From RGIG6353 sp045660745 (GTDB lineage Bacteria > Bacillota > Clostridia > Oscillospirales > SIG627), in the NCBI GenBank assembly GCA_045660745.1, contig JAZREJ010000030.1, positions 1 to 60,714 of the forward strand: a stretch of DNA of 60,714 nt. Direction: 5' to 3'. Position numbers and translations under genes: made by a program. Within the stretch, counting starts at the first letter, position 1. Every line of letters starts with the position of its first letter. This document shows, in pieces, positions 55,030 to 60,714 of this stretch. The notes under the pieces are model-generated. The model was not told the DNA's origin and did not search any database. It saw only the letters and a list, made by a program, of their open reading frames with translations.

Positions 55030-55823
55030 GCAAGTATAAACTTATCCTTTTCCTCAAGTCCTATTTTATCAATGGCACGATCAAATACTGCAATGGAGTC
55101 TTCAAGGTCCTGTATCTTATGGGCATCGCTTCCGAGATAGAATTTGCATCCGCAGCCCTTTGCAATCTTGAAGATACGAAGCACTGCATCCTCCTCATCG
55201 GCATCATACAGCATATCACCGTAGTTTACTTCAATACCGAGTCCCTTTTCAGCCGCTTTTGTGAATACTCTTTCAAGCTCGCTTGTCGGTAGCATATCAA
55301 GGAAGGCAGCATACACGGGCTTACCTCTTGCTATGGCACGGCAAAGTATATGCGCAATTCCTGTTTTATGAAGCGGAAGCCTTGAATCAAGAAGCGCATC
55401 GAATTTTTCAAACCAGGTCTTGACACGAAGCTCATCCGAGGGCTTGACTTCATCCTTTATTATCTTCTTCAAATGCCAATGAGTCGTGGGAATAACTATA
55501 AATCCGAATTCGTCAAATCTCGACTCGGATACACCTATAACATTATCAAAATTCATATCGGCTTCGCACCCGAACAAGAATCTCACGCCGTCTGCTTCGG
55601 GAAGCGGAAGATTCTTTGATATATGCTCGAAGTTTTGGATAGCATAATAATCAGGCTTGATACCGTCTACCGCCTCATCCCAGAAATGGTCTGACACAAC
55701 AACGGTTTTGAGTCCGTACTTCTTTGCGTGGCGGAGTATTGCAGCAGGGGTTTGTTCAGGGTCTGTCGAGCAGATGGAAACGTTTGTGTGAATGTGCATA
55801 TCGTGATCGATTATATATCTCAT
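55026..55823 (-). CDS. PHP-domain phosphoesterase
   Basis: 265 residues with DHDMHIHTNVSICS (7-20), VVSDHFWD, FGCEADM, IPTTHWHL, IEVNYGDML and YLGSDAHKI, the metal-site set of histidinol phosphatase-like PHP enzymes. It lies between the DeoR regulator and glycerate kinase with 4-base overlaps, so it probably hydrolyses a phosphorylated intermediate of the same pathway. Confidence 0.88.
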   Translation of the reverse strand: MRYIIDHDMHIHTNVSICSTDPEQTPAAILRHAKKYGLKTVVVSDHFWDEAVDGIKPDYYAIQNFEHISKNLPLPEADGVRFLFGCEADMNFDNVIGVSESRFDEFGFIVIPTTHWHLKKIIKDEVKPSDELRVKTWFEKFDALLDSRLPLHKTGIAHILCRAIARGKPVYAAFLDMLPTSELERVFTKAAEKGLGIEVNYGDMLYDADEEDAVLRIFKIAKGCGCKFYLGSDAHKIQDLEDSIAVFDRAIDKIGLEEKDKFILA

Positions 55824-56566
55824 AGTACCTCCAAAAATTTGGTTTTATTATATTTTTCTTTAGTTTCGCTTGAGAATACACAGTCGGTTATAACTCCGTC
55901 TATTTCAGCAAAGGTGAAAATATTTTTCTTAAAGCTTTTATCAAGCTTTTCATGGTCTGCAACAAAATACACCTTCTTGGAGTTTTCCGCCATAGCGTAT
56001 CTTACAGAATCGTAAACGGAATCTCCCTGTATAAGTCCGTCGCTTGTAAATCCGCCTGTGGAAAAGAACATGATGTCTGCGTTATACCGCTTTGCCATAT
56101 AAACCGCATCATCCCCTCCAAGCATACTCGGAGGCTCAACCACCCGACCTCCAAGACACAGTGTCTCTATTCCGAAGTTACTCAAGTAGCTCACCACCGC
56201 CATATTATTTGTGATGACGGTTATTTCCTTTTTATCAACAAGATAATGGCTTATGTACTCGGTAGTAGTGGTTGCATCAAGAAAAACAGTATCGCCATCG
56301 CGCACAAGCTCTGCGGCTTTCTTGCCGAGACTCGCTTTTATGCTCTTCATCTTGTGATATCTGAAAGGCAGTGCGGCTCCTCTGTTTTTCACAAGCTCCA
56401 CTCCGCCCCAGCTTCTGTGCACTATCTTCTGCTTTTCAAGTATATTAAGGTCGCGGTTTACGGTTGCGGTAGAATAATGAAGGGTATCCTTCAAAAACTT
56501 TACTGTAACGTAGCCGTGATGCTTCAAGATATCAACGATTTCGTCAAGACGTTCCTTCTGATACAT
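55820..56566 (-). CDS. DeoR-family regulator
   Basis: 248 residues from the ATG at 56566 with AAAAGGAG 8 bases upstream; a longer frame would begin beyond the promoter. N-terminal HTH (1-55; VTVKFLKDTLHYSTATVNRD) and C-terminal DeoR sugar-phosphate sensor (IKASLGKKAAELVRDGDTVF, ITNNMAVVSYLSN, STGGFTSDGLIQGD). It should repress its own operon and perhaps the divergent MATE gene, with a sugar phosphate as inducer. Confidence 0.93.
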   Translation of the reverse strand: MYQKERLDEIVDILKHHGYVTVKFLKDTLHYSTATVNRDLNILEKQKIVHRSWGGVELVKNRGAALPFRYHKMKSIKASLGKKAAELVRDGDTVFLDATTTTEYISHYLVDKKEITVITNNMAVVSYLSNFGIETLCLGGRVVEPPSMLGGDDAVYMAKRYNADIMFFSTGGFTSDGLIQGDSVYDSVRYAMAENSKKVYFVADHEKLDKSFKKNIFTFAEIDGVITDCVFSSETKEKYNKTKFLEVL

Positions 56567-56588
56567 GGTTTCTCCTTTTGAGAAAAGT

Positions 56589-56635
56589 TGAGAAATTTTC
56601 AATATTTTGAACATGGTTGAAAATTTTTCTCTTGA
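56589..56635. promoter_or_regulatory. Candidate DeoR operator (inverted repeat)
   Basis: TTGAGAAATTTTCAA at 56589-56603 faces TTGAAAATTTTTCTC at 56617-56631; the halves are near reverse complements and overlap the -35 box of the MATE promoter. Confidence 0.5.
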
Positions 56636-56644
56636 TGATATAAT
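56617..56644 (+). promoter_or_regulatory. Promoter of the second MATE gene
   Basis: TTGAAA (56617-56622), 16-base spacer, TATAAT (56639-56644). Confidence 0.65.
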
Positions 56645-56645
56645 G

Positions 56646-56674
56646 ATTATACACTGATACAAGTGATAAATCAA
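56646..56674 (-). promoter_or_regulatory. Promoter of the deoR operon
   Basis: TTGATT (56669-56674), 17-base spacer, TATAAT (56646-56651) on the minus strand. Its -10 box is one base from that of the divergent MATE promoter, so the two polymerases would compete. Confidence 0.7.
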
Positions 56675-56691
56675 GTAGGGAGAAAAACATT

Positions 56692-58029
56692 TTGAAAAAT
56701 CTGACAGAGGGAAATATTTATAAAAACTTTTTGATTTTTGCAATTCCCCTGATACTTTCGGGAGTCTTGTCACAGGGCTTCAATCTTGTGAATTCCGCCA
56801 TTGCGGGCAAGTATCTTGGCGAAATAGGCAGAGCGGCGACAGGGTCTACCGCAGGATTCATTTCCTTCGTTTCCTCCCTTCTTTGGGGATATTGCACGGG
56901 TGTTGCGCTCAAGACTGCAATACACTTCGGCTCCAAGAAATATGACAGACTTTGTCAAAACTTTTTTTCAAATCTCATATTCATGATAAGCGCCTGTCTT
57001 TTGTTAAGTCTTCTTTGTATAATCTTCAAGGAGCAGATCCTTGACTTTTTAAAGGTTGACCCTGAGATAAGGTACAGAGCCTCCAACTATTTTCTGATAT
57101 ATATTTCAAGCCTTGTTTTCTTTATTTTAAACGTATTTTTCGTGAAATTCTTTCAGGCGCTCGGAATGAGTCTCTTCCCGACTATCGTTTCAATTACTAC
57201 AACAGCTGTGGGAATTTTACTTCGTATACTCAGCATAGTGGTTTTAAAAATGAACGTTGAGGGCATTGCTCTCGCCGCTTCTATTTCGGCACTCGGAGCA
57301 AACGTTGTCTACATGATAAAGGCGATAAAGTGCCTCAAGGAGCTTGGGTGTAAAAATCTTCGTCCGAGCTTCAACAAAGAGGAATTTCAATCGACCTTCC
57401 GTCTTGCTCTTCCCGTATCACTTCAGCAAGGGGTTATGTACGTTGCAACCTTCCTTATTTCCCCCTCCATCAACGTGCTCGGAAAAAGTGCCACCGCCGC
57501 ATACTCGGTGTCGCTTCAGATATACGAACTCAATGCCGCAATATACCAGAATTCAGCCATCACCGTTATGAATTACACAGCTCAGTCGGTAGGCTCAAAC
57601 AAGAGAGAAAACCTCAAACGCGGTGTCCGAGTCGGATTCCTTCAAGGGTGTGTATTCTTAATTCCCATACTCGCTTTAACGGTTATACTTGCCCGTCCGC
57701 TCTGCTCAATATTTTTTGAGAACGGATACGTAGGTGAGTCGCTTGATTATTCAATCCTCTTTGTAAGAGTCTATTTGCCCTTTGTATTCATGAACGTTAT
57801 AAACAATCTCTTCCACAACTTCTTCCGAGGAGTCAAGGCGGTGAACCTTGTGCTCATTTCCACGGCATTCGGCTCGGTTGTAAGAATAATATGCACTCTT
57901 ATCCTCTCCCCTATCTACGGACTTGAAGGTGTATACTCGGGTTGGGTTATATCATGGGCGGCTGAAGCTGTATTCATAACCGGTGCATACCTTTCAGGAA
58001 TATGGAAAAAATCGCTTGACAAGTATTGA
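56692..58029 (+). CDS. MATE-family exporter
   Basis: 445 residues with a TTG start 9 bases after AGGGAG. Twelve helices: LTEGNIYKNFLIFAIPLILS and GFNLVNSAIAGKYLG in the first half, RLALPVSLQQGVMYVATFLI in the second. It is distinct from the MATE gene at 50 kb. It is divergent from the deoR operon and probably shares its operator; export of an accumulated metabolite is possible (inference). Confidence 0.92.
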   Translation: MKNLTEGNIYKNFLIFAIPLILSGVLSQGFNLVNSAIAGKYLGEIGRAATGSTAGFISFVSSLLWGYCTGVALKTAIHFGSKKYDRLCQNFFSNLIFMISACLLLSLLCIIFKEQILDFLKVDPEIRYRASNYFLIYISSLVFFILNVFFVKFFQALGMSLFPTIVSITTTAVGILLRILSIVVLKMNVEGIALAASISALGANVVYMIKAIKCLKELGCKNLRPSFNKEEFQSTFRLALPVSLQQGVMYVATFLISPSINVLGKSATAAYSVSLQIYELNAAIYQNSAITVMNYTAQSVGSNKRENLKRGVRVGFLQGCVFLIPILALTVILARPLCSIFFENGYVGESLDYSILFVRVYLPFVFMNVINNLFHNFFRGVKAVNLVLISTAFGSVVRIICTLILSPIYGLEGVYSGWVISWAAEAVFITGAYLSGIWKKSLDKY

Positions 58030-58054
58030 TTTTTAAGTAAAGTTCGTATATAAT
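58026..58054 (+). promoter_or_regulatory. Promoter of the ABM monooxygenase gene
   Basis: TTGATT (58026-58031), overlapping the MATE stop codon, 17-base spacer, TATAAT (58049-58054), then CGGAGG. Confidence 0.75.
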
Positions 58055-58085
58055 ATCTCTATAAATTAATCGGAGGTAAACTTAA

Positions 58086-58373
58086 ATGTTCAGAATATAC
58101 GTAAAATTTACATGTCACGACGGAATGCGTGAAAAGTTTGTTGAAAGAGTAAGAAGCGAAGGCATTCTTGGTGCGATACTCAACGAGGACGGATGCCACC
58201 GCTACGACTATTATTTTTCCGAGTCGGACAAAAACGAGCTTTTACTTATTGAGTATTGGGAGACAAAGCGCCATCAGGAGGTACACTTGGACCAGCCCCA
58301 TATGGCAGTTCTTCGCTCCTTCAAGGACGAATATATCAAAAATACCGAGCTTGGTGAATTTGAATTAAAATAA
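58086..58373 (+). CDS. ABM-domain quinol monooxygenase-like protein
   Basis: 95 residues of the antibiotic biosynthesis monooxygenase fold: IYVKFTCHDGMREKFVERV, NEDGCHRYDYYFSESDKNEL, LIEYWETKRHQEVHLDQPHM. Such small dimeric proteins act as cofactor-free quinol monooxygenases; the substrate is unknown. Single gene with its own promoter and terminator. Confidence 0.88.
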   Translation: MFRIYVKFTCHDGMREKFVERVRSEGILGAILNEDGCHRYDYYFSESDKNELLLIEYWETKRHQEVHLDQPHMAVLRSFKDEYIKNTELGEFELK

Positions 58374-58389
58374 ACCGCCGTATATTCAA

Positions 58390-58422
58390 AAAGCCGATAT
58401 GGAATTTTTCCATATCGGCTTT
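58390..58422. terminator. Bidirectional terminator
   Basis: Perfect stem AAAGCCGATATGGAA, 3-base loop and its complement, between the convergent ABM and psd genes. Confidence 0.9.
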
Positions 58423-58424
58423 AA

Positions 58425-59258
58425 TTATTTTACAAGGGATACTGCTCTTTCGCCTATCTCGTCGCCCAGGCGCACGGGTATTTCGGTTGCCGTTCCGACG
58501 GCTTTTAAAAACTTATCGGAAAGCTTTAATCTGTCCTTTTCAAAAGCGAGAATGATCGTTGAGCCACCGAATTCAAAGTAACCTTTCTCCTCGCCCTGTA
58601 CGGCTCTTTCTGAATATGGGGGATTGGTTATCCTTCCGACAAGCAGTGCCCCCACCTCCATCTGAGCAACCCGTCCAAATCGGTCGCTGTCGATATAAAC
58701 GACCTCTCTTGCATTTTCGCAAAAGACGGGAAATTCAGTATAAGCAATGGGACGCACACAATGAAGCTTACCCTTTATCTTCTCCCTCTCCGAAAGTGTT
58801 CCTGAACAAGCAAAAGAATATCGGTGATAATTAAGAGGGGTAAGTCTGAAAATAAGGCAAAGACCGCCGCGATAGCGCTCGGCAATTTCGGCACTGTTGA
58901 AAAGTCGGGCAGTGTCGTATTTTGCATTTTTTATATCAAAAACGCTATTCTCGCCTATTTCATAGACACTGAGATGTCCATCGCAAGGTGAGATTACATG
59001 CTCTTCATCAGTCTCGAAATCGCGGACCGTACGGCGTCTTGTGAAAAAGTCATTAAACGACTTATACTTTCTCTGTTCGTACTCCGACATATCTATTCCA
59101 TTCTTTCGAATGAACCTTTTAACCATAAATCTCGATAAGCAAGAGCCAAGAAATGCACCGCCTATCTTTGAGACAAACGGACAGGTTAAAAGCTTTAACA
59201 AAAGCCGCCCGAAGGCGGTTTTGTATAAAAATCTTACAGTTCCGGTTTCCTTATTCAT
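58425..59258 (-). CDS. psd: Phosphatidylserine decarboxylase
   Basis: 277 residues: YKSFNDFFTRRRTVRDF (about 65), SPCDGHLSVYEI, FRLTPLNYHRYSFACSG and FEFGGSTIILAF (about 232-243). The GST triad is the self-cleavage site that forms the pyruvoyl group; Gly replaces the more common Leu before it. It converts phosphatidylserine to phosphatidylethanolamine at the membrane. Its ATG overlaps the stop of pssA. Confidence 0.95.
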   Translation of the reverse strand: MNKETGTVRFLYKTAFGRLLLKLLTCPFVSKIGGAFLGSCLSRFMVKRFIRKNGIDMSEYEQRKYKSFNDFFTRRRTVRDFETDEEHVISPCDGHLSVYEIGENSVFDIKNAKYDTARLFNSAEIAERYRGGLCLIFRLTPLNYHRYSFACSGTLSEREKIKGKLHCVRPIAYTEFPVFCENAREVVYIDSDRFGRVAQMEVGALLVGRITNPPYSERAVQGEEKGYFEFGGSTIILAFEKDRLKLSDKFLKAVGTATEIPVRLGDEIGERAVSLVK

Positions 59259-59902
59259 GACTTGATACCGAAGAATCCGCCGATAACAACAACAAGGGCT
59301 GCAAGGGCTACAAGCACGAGAATAGACTTTCCGAGTATCTTGGGCTTCTTTAACTTAAATGTAAGTACAAACGCAAGTCCCGTAAGCCCTGCAACAATAG
59401 GAAGCATAATTCTTTCGTCTACGGGAGAAACTGCTCCTACAATGAAAGCAAGAGGATAAATAACCGCACCTGCTGTAATGGGAAGACCCGAAAAATACTT
59501 ACGTGCACAGTCCTCCTCAAGCTGTCTTTCTTCTTCGCATACGTTGTAATAAGCAAGGCGAATAAGACCGCAGAGAGCATAAAAGCCACCGCAAATAAGC
59601 GCTGCTTCACTCTTTCCTCCCGCCATATAAACGTACACCGCAGGGAGCACACCGAAACAGATAAGGTCACTGAGCGAATCTATCTGAATACCAAAGCGTT
59701 TTTCACTTTCTGTTCTTTCTCTTGTAGAGGCAATTGCCCCGTCAAACATATCACAAAGTCCTGCGAACATCAAAAATATAACCGAACCTCTGAAATCACC
59801 GTCAATTGCTCGGGATATTCCGAACAAACCTAAGAGCATTCCTATGTAAGTCAGCACTACGGTATAATTGTAATAACCGTTCAAAAGCTTCTTTTCTTTC
59901 AT
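59255..59902 (-). CDS. pssA: CDP-diacylglycerol-serine O-phosphatidyltransferase
   Basis: 215 residues with about six membrane helices. The CDP-alcohol transferase signature is present as MFDGAIASTRER (about 50-61) followed by FGIQIDSLSDLICFG (about 68-82). The Asp residues are intact, but the usual Ala-Arg after DGxx reads Ala-Ser. It makes phosphatidylserine from CDP-diacylglycerol for Psd. Upstream, separated by 26 bases, is a MarR regulator that may be co-transcribed. Confidence 0.9.
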   Translation of the reverse strand: MKEKKLLNGYYNYTVVLTYIGMLLGLFGISRAIDGDFRGSVIFLMFAGLCDMFDGAIASTRERTESEKRFGIQIDSLSDLICFGVLPAVYVYMAGGKSEAALICGGFYALCGLIRLAYYNVCEEERQLEEDCARKYFSGLPITAGAVIYPLAFIVGAVSPVDERIMLPIVAGLTGLAFVLTFKLKKPKILGKSILVLVALAALVVVIGGFFGIKS

Positions 59903-59928
59903 TTTTTCACATATACCTTTCCCGTAAT

Positions 59929-60462
59929 TTAAGATTCCTTTATCTCAACAAGCTTGTTGATTTTTTTCTTTTCCTTTTTTTCTCCGCGTCCACCGAAAAG
60001 CTTACGGCGACGACGCTCGGTGCTCTTCTTGGTTTCGTAATCATCTCTGAGCGCTTCGGCATAAAATTCAAGCGCCTCAATAAAGCTTTCCGAATACTTT
60101 TCAACCGTTCTGGCAAGTGCACTGCATTCTGCATCGCGGGAAAGATCAAGTGTCTTACGTATCTTTTCGCGTCCCGTCTCTGTAAGGACTATTTCCTTTT
60201 CTCGGCGCTTACCCACTATCTTGTTAAGGGTTAAAAGTTCTTTCTTCTCCCATTGCTTTACGATTCCGTTAATGGTAGTCCTGGAAATTCCAAGCCCATC
60301 GGCAATCTGTCTCTGGGAATGCGGTTTCCCGTCCGACAGGGCGTACATCAAGCAGAGCTCGGCATCACTCGTAGGAGCAAGCTTATCCATTTCGCTTTGC
60401 ATTCCAACGGTTTTAATGAGTGCCACCGACATCCGCCTTGACAACTCTTTTATACTCTTCAT
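59929..60462 (-). CDS. MarR-family regulator
   Basis: 177 residues. Winged-helix domain at about 30-105 (PHSQRQIADGLGISRTTING, KRREKEIVLTETGREKI). The C-terminus is a highly basic tail (TERRRRKLFGGRGEKKEKKK), longer than in most MarR proteins. Three 17-base repeats over its promoter suggest autorepression. The pssA-psd pair follows closely, so this regulator may control phospholipid synthesis (inference). Confidence 0.88.
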   Translation of the reverse strand: MKSIKELSRRMSVALIKTVGMQSEMDKLAPTSDAELCLMYALSDGKPHSQRQIADGLGISRTTINGIVKQWEKKELLTLNKIVGKRREKEIVLTETGREKIRKTLDLSRDAECSALARTVEKYSESFIEALEFYAEALRDDYETKKSTERRRRKLFGGRGEKKEKKKINKLVEIKES

Positions 60463-60474
60463 ATTCTCTCCAAT

Positions 60475-60538
60475 AATACTTATACGTATTTTTCAATAAT
60501 ACTAAAACGTATTTATATAATAATACTAAATCGTATTT
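60475..60538. promoter_or_regulatory. Three operator repeats upstream of the MarR gene
   Basis: AATACTTATACGTATTT (60475-60491), AATACTAAAACGTATTT (60498-60514), AATACTAAATCGTATTT (60522-60538), 23 and 24 bases apart. Each has the half-sites AATAC and GTATT. Confidence 0.8.
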
Positions 60539-60545
60539 TTATCAA
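60517..60545 (-). promoter_or_regulatory. Promoter of the MarR gene
   Basis: TTGATA (60540-60545), 17-base spacer, TATTAT (60517-60522) on the minus strand. One operator repeat fills the spacer and another covers the start site. Confidence 0.7.
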
Positions 60546-60639
60546 TACTTTTTTAAAAAAAAAATTAATTTTTTTTAATTTTTCAAAATTCCAAACACAA
60601 TACGCAGCTATTTCTCTGAATCGGTCTTGCGACATTAGT

Positions 60640-60714
60640 CATGACCACCAGCCGTGCTGGTGGCATGCACTGCCCCCTTAGGGCATAAAACCGGCTGAGC
60701 CTATAGGCTCATCG
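60640..60714. mobile_element. Cluster of three hairpins, possible transposon end or structured RNA (partial)
   Basis: CCACCAGC/GCTGGTGG (60645-60663, CGT loop), GCCC/GGGC (60672-60684) and TGAGCC/GGCTCA (60696-60711, TATA loop) follow each other within 70 bases and run to the window edge. Subterminal hairpins of this kind are typical of IS200/IS605 ends and their guide RNAs, but no transposase is visible, so the assignment is tentative. Confidence 0.35.

Overview
The window reads as chromosomal DNA of a low-to-mid GC, spore-forming Firmicute, most likely an uncultured carbohydrate-degrading Clostridia member of a gut-like habitat. The evidence is a spoIIAA-spoIIAB-sigF operon, a SpoVT gene, SLH-domain exoproteins with Gram-positive signal peptides, many -35/-10 promoters of the TTGACA-17-TATAAT type, strong AGGAGG-like ribosome binding sites, and many TTG starts. 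I cannot name a genus. No rRNA, tRNA or CRISPR array is visible.

Layout. 1-3.7 kb: the 5' tip of a probable transposase at the edge, an ECF-like sigma factor with a long C-terminal extension, and an AraC regulator fused in frame to mannose-6-phosphate isomerase. 3.8-6.8 kb: a divergent GH38 alpha-mannosidase; with ManA this makes a small mannoside-use locus. 7-16.2 kb: two tandem paralogous secreted proteins of about 1475 residues, each with a degenerate metallophosphoesterase domain, three SLH repeats and a large glycosidase-like region. 16.3-17.9 kb: small regulator, SLOG-family and zinc-ribbon membrane genes.

17.9-29.4 kb is an accessory region with an unusual modular build. It holds four partial copies of the 5' end of spoVT (A about 17.9, D about 23.3, B about 26.0, C about 27.8 kb) and then one complete spoVT (E, 28.83 kb). 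Copies A, B and C share a second conserved tail and end in a long perfect palindrome; a gene on the opposite strand converges on each of them. The blocks between copies carry a decaying xylose/xyloside locus (AraC pseudogene, xylB remnant, intact xylA, frameshifted GH120 beta-xylosidase), a Fic protein plus a TIR/SEFIR protein (defence-like), a DUF4832-type glycosidase-like protein, and a lipoprotein. This repeated cassette is the best candidate for an undescribed system here.

29.4-39.2 kb is a carbohydrate-use region: a DUF4965/DUF1793 glutaminase-like protein divergent from an AraC regulator, an SGNH esterase, a sugar-phosphate isomerase/epimerase-like protein, and a LacI repressor divergent from a metallophosphoesterase, GH2 beta-galactosidase and PHP operon with a perfect 22-bp operator-like palindrome. 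No sugar transporter is present in the window.

39.2-60.5 kb is mostly housekeeping: acetate kinase, spoIIA operon, valS, addA, a TSCPD protein with a YkvI-type membrane protein and a MATE exporter, an SpoU-type RNA methyltransferase with a creatininase-family hydrolase, a DeoR-PHP-glycerate kinase-histidine phosphatase operon with ATGA overlaps, a second MATE exporter, an ABM monooxygenase, pssA-psd for phosphatidylethanolamine synthesis, and a MarR regulator with three operator repeats. The last 75 bases hold three closely spaced hairpins that look like a transposon or structured-RNA end.
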